The notes under the pieces: model-generated
Databases searched by the model: none
What the model saw: the letters and a program-made list of their open reading frames with translations, nothing else
What the model was told of the DNA's origin: nothing
Origin: Candidatus Methanogaster sp. UBA203
GTDB taxonomy: Archaea; Halobacteriota; Methanosarcinia; Methanosarcinales; Methanogasteraceae
NCBI GenBank assembly: GCA_002503595.1
Contig: DASC01000143.1
Location: 1,632-17,382 of the forward strand
Length of the DNA stretch: 15,751 bases
Reading direction: 5' to 3'
Position numbers and translations under genes: made by a program
In this document: one piece after another, positions 7,765 through 15,262 of the stretch
Layout of the letters: the number at the start of each line of letters is the position of its first letter
How positions within the stretch are numbered: position 1 is the first letter of the stretch

Positions 7765-10245
7765 ATGACAAAATTTAAATATATACTATTATTCATATTG
7801 CTGCTGACCCTTGCCCAGCAGGCAGCGGCGGATTACAAATTTGATGGCACACCGATCATTTCTGTTACGCATGGCACCGTTGCCGGTGGGGTGTACGTGG
7901 CTGGCGGGCATGGCAGCGAGGACGCCAAGAGCGCGCCATACACCGAGAGCTTCGATCTGCCAGGGGACGTTGTCTATGCCCGGCTGTACGTGGGGATATG
8001 GGGTGGAACTCCAGACTATACGGGAACGGTCGAGACCACGATCAATGGGGAGACGCTCGGAACGCTGAACCTTGCAGGTAAAGCGGACAGCAACCCAAAT
8101 GTGGTGTGCACCGGCTACGGGGTGTACCTTGTGACATACGAGGTCACCTCTCGTCTCACAAAGGGAGCCAACACCGCATCGGTCGTGACTGCCGGCGACA
8201 TCGATGGCAGGGTTTACGGTATCACGCTTGCCGCGGTCTACGAGAACGAGGGCGCGTCGGAGGTTGAATACTGGATAAACGACGGGCACGAGAATCTGAA
8301 CTACAAGACGCCGCACGATTCCTGCACCACTCCCTTCTCTGCCGCAACATCCGCAAATTCGGATGCAAGCCTCACTGTCGGGTATCTCTGTGGGGATCCC
8401 GGAGAGACAGATTACCTCTACATGAACGACAACCAGATCGGGGGCGATGATGTGGCAGACAGCATGGCGGATTCTGCTTATGGTTTCGATCTCAAGACCT
8501 TCGATGTCTCTTCTTATTTTGGTACGGCAGAAAATACCATCTTATTCAAGAGAGGCACTGAAACCGCGATTCATCCGTTCATTGCGGTGCTCACGCTTGC
8601 GAGCGGCGGCGCACCAACGCCAACACCACCTCCGGCGGAGACGAAGCCGGATCTGACAATTACCGAGATCAAAGTGCCAGACCGGGTCTTTGAGGAGGAT
8701 GACACCACAATTGAGGTCGTTGTGCGAAATCAGGGTGATTATGATGTCAAGGATGCGTTCAATCTCGAGTTGTCTGTGGGAAGCATCCTCCTCGGGTCGG
8801 TCCGCATCCCCGATCTCGGCGCGGGCGAGAGCGAGACTGTGCAATTCATCTGGAATCCGGACGAGACGATCGAGTACACGCTCTCTGCGATGGTGGATGT
8901 CAACAACGTGATTGACGAGGCAGACGAGACAAACAACGAGGCAGTCTCAGTTGTTACGGTGGGCGAGTCGATGGGGTACTATGGCGATGATTCCATCGAA
9001 ACCTTCGAGCATGGAACCATCAATGGCAGTATTGCATATACCATTGGAAACAGCAGTTACTCCGAACCTTTAAGTCCTGATGATGAGTATGCGGTTGAGT
9101 GCAATCTGACGCTGCCTGATAATGCGACCGTCGGGACTGCACGACTGTATGTATACTGGACATGGAGCAAGGAGGGCACCACTGGCAGGGATGCAGATGT
9201 TGAGGTCACCTTCAATGATCACGTAATATCGGCAGACGACAGATACACGGATCGGAAGGGGCATGATCCTTTCGACTATCCAAGCGGCACGTATTGCTAT
9301 AATGTGACAAATTATATAGAAGATGGGAATGGCAGCAAGATCAATTATACGACCATAGTGAAAAACACTGGCAGCGGTTATGCAAAGTTTGCAGTGTGTG
9401 GGCTCAATCTTCTGGTGGTCTATGAGGATTTGAAAGAACCCGAGATCGAGTACTGGATAAACGAGGGCTGTGATATCATCTATTCGTTCGACGACGACGA
9501 TATAGCCCCGGAGGATGCGACCACGAACATCTACTTTTCGGGCGTGATCGATCTCGCCGAGGTTCGGAGAGCAACACTTATAACGTTTGTAACAGGCGGA
9601 AACGAGGGTGGCAATGAACTGGGATTCAACAGCGAGGTCTGGGATAAGGTATACAACGGCGACCCTTATGACGATCTTGCGATCGATGAGCGTGACGTGA
9701 CTGACCATCTGAACGTCAGTGGTAATTACGCAACCATTTCCGAGATAAACGATCACGGCATGGTTCCGAGTACCGCACTCCTCATCCTTGAGCGCGGGCA
9801 GAAGGTCCCGAAGCTCGATCAGGTTCCGATCACAGTAGGCGAGATCACTGACATGGGTATCCACTACATCTCTGACGATACGTACGGCGCAGTCTTCGGA
9901 ACGCTCAGGTTTGCCATCTATGACCGGTTCGATCGAATCGCAGGATACAGGGAAGCAGAGGATATCTGGGTATATGCGGTGCCCTCTGATTGCGATCCTG
10001 ATTATAATATGTGGATGAATGTCACAGCGACCAGTGAGCCAAAAAGAACACTCACGCTCTTCGATGATCCATACACCAACGAGACGCAGGATTACGAGAC
10101 CGAGGTCTGCTACTTCGACGAGAATGACGACGACGACTTCGACGACGATAACGAGACCCGTATCTACCGAACCACGACCAGTTACGATGGCACGTTTGCA
10201 CTCCGGCTGAATGAGGGAATGTATGACATCTACGCCAGATACTGA
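7765..10245 (+). CDS. Large multidomain surface protein: DUF3344-like, CARDB, DUF3344, C-terminal beta domain
   Basis: The 826-aa product has, in order: a signal peptide (1-22, KYILLFILLLTLAQQAAA); a first module like the genes at 3355 and 6696, with GGVYVAGGHG (41-50), NPNVVCTGYG, EYWINDGHENLNYK and HDSC (to about 278); a proline/threonine linker (281-294); a CARDB adhesion domain (295-400, PDLTITEIKVPDR...VIDEADETNNEA); a DUF3344 module like the 5632 gene (about 405-680, ARLYVYWTWS, YWINEGCDIIY, DPYDDLAIDERDV); and a C-terminal region (685-826) with an acidic stretch, DENDDDDFDDDNETR, followed by a carboxypeptidase-regulatory-like or Cna-B-like end. No C-terminal membrane anchor or sorting signal is present, so it is probably secreted or bound to partners. 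It looks like a fusion of the modules held separately by its two upstream neighbours. Its 3' end overlaps the next gene. Confidence 0.85.
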   Translation: MTKFKYILLFILLLTLAQQAAADYKFDGTPIISVTHGTVAGGVYVAGGHGSEDAKSAPYTESFDLPGDVVYARLYVGIWGGTPDYTGTVETTINGETLGTLNLAGKADSNPNVVCTGYGVYLVTYEVTSRLTKGANTASVVTAGDIDGRVYGITLAAVYENEGASEVEYWINDGHENLNYKTPHDSCTTPFSAATSANSDASLTVGYLCGDPGETDYLYMNDNQIGGDDVADSMADSAYGFDLKTFDVSSYFGTAENTILFKRGTETAIHPFIAVLTLASGGAPTPTPPPAETKPDLTITEIKVPDRVFEEDDTTIEVVVRNQGDYDVKDAFNLELSVGSILLGSVRIPDLGAGESETVQFIWNPDETIEYTLSAMVDVNNVIDEADETNNEAVSVVTVGESMGYYGDDSIETFEHGTINGSIAYTIGNSSYSEPLSPDDEYAVECNLTLPDNATVGTARLYVYWTWSKEGTTGRDADVEVTFNDHVISADDRYTDRKGHDPFDYPSGTYCYNVTNYIEDGNGSKINYTTIVKNTGSGYAKFAVCGLNLLVVYEDLKEPEIEYWINEGCDIIYSFDDDDIAPEDATTNIYFSGVIDLAEVRRATLITFVTGGNEGGNELGFNSEVWDKVYNGDPYDDLAIDERDVTDHLNVSGNYATISEINDHGMVPSTALLILERGQKVPKLDQVPITVGEITDMGIHYISDDTYGAVFGTLRFAIYDRFDRIAGYREAEDIWVYAVPSDCDPDYNMWMNVTATSEPKRTLTLFDDPYTNETQDYETEVCYFDENDDDDFDDDNETRIYRTTTSYDGTFALRLNEGMYDIYARY

Positions 10246-10477
10246 GCATAATGAGAATCGGTGGAAGATTATATCGATTGTTGCGATTCTGATCGCATTG
10301 ATCTCGGTTATATTAAACGTGTATTTTTATCTTTCAGATGAGTCTGAACTAACATCCGGTGCTGACAATGAAACGAACAATTCCACTGTACTGAACATAT
10401 CGGATGAAAACGAAATAGGGATGCACAGGATTGCAAGGGTGGTAATCACGCCCGGCGATACCACCGAGATCGATTAA
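10223..10477 (+). CDS. Small single-helix membrane protein, unknown function
   Basis: This 84-aa protein has a hydrophilic N-terminus (MTSTPDTEHNENRWK), one membrane helix (IISIVAILIALISVILNVYFYL) and a C-terminal segment of about 48 residues rich in D, E, N and T, ending IARVVITPGDTTEID. The positive residues before the helix suggest the tail lies outside the cell. ATG 10223 is chosen because GAGG at 10213-10216 precedes it; an in-frame ATG at 10211 would add four residues. It overlaps the 3' end of the 826-aa surface-protein gene by 23 nt in another frame, so it is likely co-translated. It could be an anchor or accessory partner for that protein, which lacks its own anchor; this is inference only. 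No family is recognised. Confidence 0.65.
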   Translation: MTSTPDTEHNENRWKIISIVAILIALISVILNVYFYLSDESELTSGADNETNNSTVLNISDENEIGMHRIARVVITPGDTTEID

Positions 10478-10502
10478 GCGTGATTCTCTGCTATGAGTAA
10501 CA

Positions 10503-10512
10503 CTTATATACT
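10503..10512 (+). promoter_or_regulatory. Candidate TATA box for the dockerin-protein gene
   Basis: CTTATATACT predicts a start near 10533 and a leader of about 76 nt that would contain the inverted repeat at 10556-10575 and the AGGAGA ribosome site at 10597-10602. A second AT-rich element, ACATATAAAC at 10581-10590, would give a leaderless transcript, but that conflicts with the good ribosome site 6 nt before the ATG. Confidence 0.4.
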
Positions 10513-10555
10513 GTTGTACTATTTACACATAAGCAGTACGATTATTGCTGCTAAT

Positions 10556-10575
10556 ATCTCGAAATAGTTCGAGAT
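10556..10575. promoter_or_regulatory. Perfect 8-bp inverted repeat upstream of the dockerin-protein gene
   Basis: ATCTCGAA (10556-10563), spacer ATAG, TTCGAGAT (10568-10575). It is a possible operator or leader hairpin. It lies just before the ACATATAAAC element and 33 nt before the start codon, in the only sizeable gap of the downstream cluster. Confidence 0.5.
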
Positions 10576-10608
10576 TAATAACATATAAACAAATATAGGA
10601 GATATAAA

Positions 10609-12216
10609 ATGAAAAGAACAATATATTTGATGTGCATTGCTGTGTTGATGTTGGTTGTGCCTGCATCGGCTGCGCCGGATCTGAGCGTGACTGACATTCA
10701 TGTCAATTTCGGAGATGAGCGCAGTGATGACATAGTCCGGGTCTACGTCAATTGCGAAAATGTCATCTCTGCGGTCGTGCAGAACGCAGGTCTTGATGCC
10801 GTAACAGATGATTTCGAGGTCTGCTTTGCGGCGGATGGTGCCGTGATCGGTTGTGCGAACGTGGCAGGTGGTCTTGCACCGGATACGAATACGACAGTCA
10901 GCATCGACTGGACTCCGACATGCGCGGATTATTCAGTTATGCCGGGGTTCCCGCCACAGTCACTCCTGCTCACGATAACAGCGACTGCTGACTGCAACTG
11001 CAGTAGCTGTCCGAACTGTCCAAATGATGGGAGTTACGGAACGATAGATGAGACCAACGAGACAGATAACACATGGTCACTGGTTATTCCGGCTATGCAG
11101 GAATTTTCCGGATACGATGTCATAGGTGGTGTTGTGAATAATGGCTACATGAGCAAGAACTTCGACTGTAATACCACAGAAGAGCCACTCTATCCTGCCG
11201 GGTATTTCGACGAGGTTGACCTCGGTATGGTGGCTAATGTAAGCGGTGCAAAGATCAGCACCTTCGCTACACAGGCGACCGATACAAGGGTTCACCACAT
11301 CGATCTGCCAGATGGTGCAGTGGTGGTCGGTGCAAGACTCTATGTGCACTGGTATGACAAATGGGGCAACTACAAGACGTACCCAACCGGATGTCTGGCG
11401 AACCTGAGCATGAACTTCGAGGGCGTGGATCTCATGCCCGAAGTGGTATATCATGACTCAAAGGCGTTCGGATACTACCAGTCACCGAAGGGATGCTCCG
11501 TATTCAATGTAACCTCGCTTGTGAGCGGATCCGGCGACTACACGGCGATTGTCAAGAACATCGAACCAATCGGAGGCAACAACACCACGCTGCTTGGCCA
11601 GGGGCTGGGCGCGCTCTATATCGGCGCAGGTCATGGCTGCAGGGTTCAACTCTGGTTGCTGGAAGGAACTGACTACCTCATGGCAGCAGACGAGACGCAC
11701 GGCGGAAATAACTATTCTGTCTCGCCAGAGGAGGCAACAGCAACGGTAGCGCTTCCCGGGGAGATAGATCTGACTGATGTCGTCGATGCAGGACTGACCA
11801 CGTTCGTTGCACAGGGGATGGGACCTGGATCTGACCTGCTCTTCAATGGTGAGGTTATCAAGACCGATGCATGGAACACGTCCACAGAGGTGTATCCGGG
11901 GAGCAAGGTAAATAGAGAGGAGGTCTCGGTTCTATCGAAGCTGCTTTCAAGTGGAAACACCATGGGATTCCGTGACAATGGTAGCGGCGGTATGCAGGCA
12001 GCCCTTGCAGCTCTTATGGTCGTACATGGGTCTGAACCGATGCCGGGCGACGTCAATGGTGACGGATTTCTGACAACTGCTGATGCTGTGCTGGCGCTGC
12101 AAATGGCTGTCAGCGGCGAGTACTCAGGCATTGCGGATGTCAATGGAGACGATGCCGTCACATCGATTGACGCACTGATGATCCTGCAGGCAATAGTTAA
12201 GAACATCGAGCTATAG
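10609..12216 (+). CDS. Secreted CARDB-DUF3344-dockerin protein
   Basis: The 535-aa product has a signal peptide (about 1-21, LMCIAVLMLVVPASA), then a CARDB-like domain (about 23-155, PDLSVTDIHVNF...TIDETNETDNTW) containing an unusual C-x-C-x2-C-x2-C cluster at C129, C131, C134 and C137. A DUF3344-type module follows (about 165-475: HHIDLPDGAVVVGARLYVHW, CSVFNVTSL, LGALYIG, VQLWLLEGTDYL). The protein ends in a type I dockerin (479-535) with two calcium loops, DVNGDGFLTTAD from 481 and DVNGDDAVTSID from 510. Dockerins bind cohesins; no cohesin is encoded in this window. The start is fixed by AGGAGA 6 nt upstream. It has its own leader and terminator and may be a separate transcript. Secretion is well supported; the ligand is unknown. 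Confidence 0.87.
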   Translation: MKRTIYLMCIAVLMLVVPASAAPDLSVTDIHVNFGDERSDDIVRVYVNCENVISAVVQNAGLDAVTDDFEVCFAADGAVIGCANVAGGLAPDTNTTVSIDWTPTCADYSVMPGFPPQSLLLTITATADCNCSSCPNCPNDGSYGTIDETNETDNTWSLVIPAMQEFSGYDVIGGVVNNGYMSKNFDCNTTEEPLYPAGYFDEVDLGMVANVSGAKISTFATQATDTRVHHIDLPDGAVVVGARLYVHWYDKWGNYKTYPTGCLANLSMNFEGVDLMPEVVYHDSKAFGYYQSPKGCSVFNVTSLVSGSGDYTAIVKNIEPIGGNNTTLLGQGLGALYIGAGHGCRVQLWLLEGTDYLMAADETHGGNNYSVSPEEATATVALPGEIDLTDVVDAGLTTFVAQGMGPGSDLLFNGEVIKTDAWNTSTEVYPGSKVNREEVSVLSKLLSSGNTMGFRDNGSGGMQAALAALMVVHGSEPMPGDVNGDGFLTTADAVLALQMAVSGEYSGIADVNGDDAVTSIDALMILQAIVKNIEL

Positions 12217-12237
12217 AAGCTCGATGATCTTTTTTTA
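12204..12237 (+). terminator. Strong intrinsic terminator overlapping the dockerin-gene stop codon
   Basis: A perfect 9-bp stem, CATCGAGCT (12204-12212) with AGCTCGATG (12218-12226), and a 5-nt loop ATAGA, is followed by AT, C and seven T (12230-12236). The stem's left arm encodes the last residues (I-E-L) and the TAG stop starts in the loop region, so coding and termination sequence coincide. Confidence 0.8.
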
Positions 12238-12388
12238 TTCCGTAAGAATTTGCTTGTCGATGATATCCTTCCAATTGAGAAACACAACGTTACAACACGT
12301 TTCATCCCAAAACCGCACCCATCAACGCCCTCCAGCTATTTACCTCTTCTGCTATCACTGCAGATGCTATACACACGTCCGTTCCTGA
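12238..12388. other. Convergent intergenic spacer
   Basis: About 150 bp separate the terminator of the surface-protein cluster from the 3' end of the minus-strand ATPase gene. I see no gene, repeat or second terminator in it. Confidence 0.5.
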
Positions 12389-13760
12389 CTAAAGATCATC
12401 CAGATCGAAGACCTGATATCCGATTTTTCTAAATTTCTCCTTATCCTCGATCTTCTTTGCCATGATGCCGAAATATTCTTTCCGTTTTTCGTTGTTCCAT
12501 CGGAAACGCTTTGCTTTTTCCTTCAAAGATCCGATGACCATGCTTGCGCTTCTGTGATCCAGATGTTTCCATTTGCATTCCATAAAAAGAATCTCTTCCG
12601 TCCTCTCGTTAAGTGCAACAATGTCAATCTCATCGTCCTTGTGCCACCATCTGCCGATTCTCGAGAATTTAAACGGCAGCATCCCGGCATATTCTTCAAG
12701 GACCTCTTTTGAAAATTTTTCGAAAATTTTTCCGAGATAACGATTATAATCCGAATCGAAATTACCGATCTGCCCGTTTAAGATCAACTCCGACTTATTC
12801 GGGTGAATAAACCTGAAATAAAAATCAAAATAATTATCCGAAAGATTATATCGCTTGTTCCTTCTCCGTTCTTTTTCATCGAGCACGGGATAGGATTCCT
12901 TCACAATATGAAGATTGATCAAATTGCTCAGATATTTGGAAACAGTGGAAGTGGGAAAACCGGTGTAATTCACAATATCCCCGAACTTCGTATTGCCAAA
13001 TGCGATGGCTTTCAATATCTTAAAATATCTTGTAGGCTCCCTTAATTCGCTTTTTACTAATATCTCCGCTTCTGAGAAGAGGGATTTGTTTGGCTGAAAC
13101 ACTTCATCCAGTCTCTCGCCGTGTTCGAGTCTGTAACACACCTCTTTGATGTACTCGGGTATGCCATCGGTTATTCCGAATATCTCAACCGCTTCTTCGA
13201 TCGAAGCGGCTCCAAAATCCAGAATATGCCTTGCTTTGAGCGGTCTTACAAAAAGCTGACCAGTTCTTCGCCCATACAAAGGACTCCTGTAATTTAACAG
13301 ATAGTTCTCCATCATTGAGATGGATGAGCCGCAAAGGATCAGTTTGACCGTGGTGTTTTTCAGGAGTTCGTCCCATATTTTCTGGAATTTGGATAGCAGC
13401 GCTTTATTTTCTGAAATAAGGTTAGGAAATTCATCAAATGCAATGATCAATCTATCTTCCTTGGCTATCAATTCAAACAACTCTTCCCATGTGAAATCGC
13501 CTCTTGCGATCAAAGGATTGTCCAGTGTCTGCGAAACAATTTTTTTGAAAGATTCCAGGTTATCTTTTTCCAGTGCCTGTTCAACAAAGAAATATCCCGC
13601 TTTTTTGCCATGAATCGCTTTTTTTTTTTTTTATAAGTTCGGTCTTCCCTATCCGCCTTCTCCCATAGAGGACTATCAGTTCAGCACGGTCCGAACAAAA
13701 CGCCTCCTGTAAACTGGATAACTCACTTTCCCTGTTCACGAAATGATTTTGTTCACGCAT
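12389..13760 (-). pseudogene. Archaeal AAA ATPase with DUF234 nuclease-like C-terminus, frameshifted at an A14 tract
   Basis: Read with one base removed from the A run, the gene encodes about 456 aa. The N-terminus (ATG 13760) holds Walker A GRRRIGKT at 33-40 (VLYGRRRIGKTELI). Right after it, a run of 14 A on the coding strand (plus 13619-13632) shifts the frame, and as written translation ends within about 20 codons. The correct frame resumes as AIHGKKAGYFFVEQALEKDN and continues through Walker B (LIIAFDEFPN), a winged-helix-like part (FGDIVNYTGFPTSTVSKYL) and a DUF234 C-terminus with a PD-(D/E)xK-like D-E-I-D-I-V-A-L...M-E-C-K-W-K. Both halves look conserved, so the break is recent, a sequence error, or bypassed by slippage. 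A TATA-like TTAAATACTT (13781-13790, minus) lies about 26 bp before the ATG. Such genes are common mobile or defence-linked accessories in archaea; the role here is unknown. Confidence 0.85.
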
Positions 13761-13780
13761 GATTAGCATAATCGTAAGTA

Positions 13781-13790
13781 AAGTATTTAA
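13781..13790 (-). promoter_or_regulatory. TATA-like element of the DUF234 ATPase gene
   Basis: On the minus strand this reads TTAAATACTT, centred about 26 bp before ATG 13760, which suggests a leaderless transcript. No ribosome site precedes that ATG. Confidence 0.4.
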
Positions 13791-13796
13791 CCCCAT

Positions 13797-14150
13797 TGGC
13801 AGCTACGGTACTTCCAAGCAGCCCGACTTCGATCAAGAAATCCGAGTCTTTTTAATTTCTTCTGGTCGGTTGAAAAACGTGACGCCAATCCTGCAAACAC
13901 TGGTACGATTGGACTTCCGGAATCAGTGAAATCAGTGTTAATCTGTGGCTAAAAGTTTTATTTGCCACTGATTAACACGGATTACGCAGATTAACGGTTT
14001 AAATTATTTTTTAGATCGATAGTTCCACATTCCGGCAGTTGTGCTTACATATGACAATCCGACGTTCCCAGAAAATAATAAAAAGTCTCAGAAATCCGGA
14101 ACACTTTCACGCGAGATATTAGAGAACATGGATTCATCGTACATCAATTT
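13797..14150. other. Intergenic region of about 350 bp
   Basis: It lies upstream of the ATPase gene and downstream of the Gate-domain gene, both on the minus strand. The only structure I see is the imperfect repeat at 13921-13995. No convincing small gene or RNA was found. Confidence 0.5.
13921..13995. repeat. Imperfect inverted repeat built of GATTAACACGG-like units
   Basis: The left arm 13930-13948, reverse complemented, gives CCACAGATTAACACTGATT. The right arm 13965-13983 is CCACTGATTAACACGGATT, so 17 of 19 bases pair. The similarity continues more weakly outwards to about 13921 and 13992. The right arm also shows short tandem units (GATTAACACG, GATTACGCAG, ATTAACGG). The spacer is AAAAGTTTTATTT-like. 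The shape suits a dispersed non-coding repeat or a transcript-end hairpin. Confidence 0.6.
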
Positions 14151-15134
14151 TTATATTAATATAAGTGCAGTTATTATCACAATATCCAGAACAAGCGTTG
14201 CCGCACCATTGATTAGAACGATCTTGCTCCCGAGCTTTGGACCAAAGAGCGATACATGCAGTGGCAGTGAGTGCTTTGCAAATCGTGTCGAGAACGATAT
14301 CACATTTCCAAGCATCAGGGCGATCAGCACTCCTTTTGTTGATAGCGCACCAGTATCAAAGAAGCTGCCGGCAAGAATCAGTCCGGAATATGTGTTCAAG
14401 ATTTCAGTTGCACTGACCAGTGCGACCTCAGTATCGAGTCCCAAAATATCTGTAACTGGGTCTATAATTCCAGATAACTCTTGAAAGGTGCCACGCTCCA
14501 TCAGAAGCGCTACCAGAAACAAGGTTACAAACATCACAGGCACGATCCTTTTGAGCATCCTGTACGTGGTTTTAACACTTTTGTTCCACGCGCTGCTGCT
14601 GTTACCACTGGCTGAACCGTTGTCGGGCTTATGTGTCTGATGATGTGCGGATGATCCGTCCGGGAGAAACGCGATCGCGTTCCCACCCAGCCAAATCCGT
14701 GCAAGCACGAACCCGAGACACGTCTTCACGAGTGCAACAAGTCCCCGAAGGCAGATATAGATCATGCCGGTCGTAAATCCGAGAATCGGGATCACCACAG
14801 GCAGAAAATACGTGAACAGATGAGAGAGAATGCCAGGAAAAGAACTGATCAGGGTGGTTGCGATGACTTCCCGCTCGGAAACCCTCTTTGCAGTCAGTTC
14901 CTCTGATAGCATGGAATAAGCGGCAGTGGCGCTGAATGTGCACGTCACAACCGAGAGAGCCGATACCCCGGAGATGTTCGCCCTCTTTGAGATAGGGTGG
15001 ACCAACCTGTCAAACTTTCTCATCAGCCCGATGTTGACTGCATAGTTTGTTGCAAGGATACCGATCGCTATAACTGGAACGATCTTTGCCACGTAGTGGA
15101 CTGCATATACTAATGAATTATATATCAGTATCAT
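14151..15134 (-). CDS. Nucleoside-recognition (Gate) domain membrane protein
   Basis: The 327-aa membrane protein resembles archaeal Gate-domain proteins (nucleoside recognition/SpmA-like, Pfam Nucleos_tra2/Gate group). Two similar halves flank a hydrophilic loop (about 155-185, HHQTHKPDNGSASGNSSSAW). The first half begins YVAKIVPVIAIGILATNYAV and contains the small-residue stretch VTCTFSATAAYSML; the second contains RIVPVMFVTLFLVALLMERG and a helix pair ending LVLDIVIITALILI. The transported species is not known for this group. ATG 15134 is chosen; GTG at 15137 adds one residue. GAGGTG lies almost on the start codon, so initiation spacing is unusual. The gene directly abuts the remnant of a binding-protein gene whose TGA (15134-15136) overlaps the start (TGATG), which suggests it once followed binding-protein genes in one operon. 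Confidence 0.75.
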   Translation of the reverse strand: MILIYNSLVYAVHYVAKIVPVIAIGILATNYAVNIGLMRKFDRLVHPISKRANISGVSALSVVTCTFSATAAYSMLSEELTAKRVSEREVIATTLISSFPGILSHLFTYFLPVVIPILGFTTGMIYICLRGLVALVKTCLGFVLARIWLGGNAIAFLPDGSSAHHQTHKPDNGSASGNSSSAWNKSVKTTYRMLKRIVPVMFVTLFLVALLMERGTFQELSGIIDPVTDILGLDTEVALVSATEILNTYSGLILAGSFFDTGALSTKGVLIALMLGNVISFSTRFAKHSLPLHVSLFGPKLGSKIVLINGAATLVLDIVIITALILI

Positions 15135-15262
15135 CACCTCAGCGGATACGCGAATGTCATGTCGTGATCCGTGTCGCCCGGGATCACCATGCCTTACACA
15201 GATGCTGGCAGACCTGACGCAAGAAGCAGCAGTACAAAGAGCGCGGATTGTATCCTCTTCAT
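15134..15262 (-). pseudogene. N-terminal remnant of a second periplasmic binding protein
   Basis: ATG 15262 overlaps the TGA of the preceding fragment (ATGA). It encodes a clear signal peptide (MKRIQSALFVLLLLASGLPA, then S-V), followed by a TAA at 15194-15196. In the same frame the sequence continues G-M-V-I-P-G-D-T-D-H-D and stops at TGA 15134-15136. PGDTDHD resembles the EF-hand-like start that follows the signal peptide in some archaeal binding proteins; that is from memory. The rest of the gene is missing. I read it as a decayed gene with one nonsense codon and a large deletion, although expression of the 22-residue peptide cannot be excluded. Confidence 0.55.

Noticed and set aside
7811..8068. 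Short plus-strand frames inside the surface-protein genes
   Set aside because: They overlap strongly supported secreted-protein frames and encode arginine-rich products typical of off-frame reading.
9070..9864. A 264-residue minus-strand frame opposite the 826-aa surface protein
   Set aside because: It is a mirror of a strongly supported coding frame; similar antisense frames occur at the same place opposite the paralogues (6031-6567, 7044-7595), as expected from shared codon bias.
13797..14150. CRISPR array
   Set aside because: The repeated GATTAACAC units are short, adjacent and diverged, with no regular spacers or cas genes nearby.
14147..14160. TTATATTAATATAA palindrome at the end of the Gate-domain gene
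   Set aside because: A perfect 14-bp palindrome, but made only of A and T, without a T tract in the transcribed direction. It is probably composition rather than a terminator.
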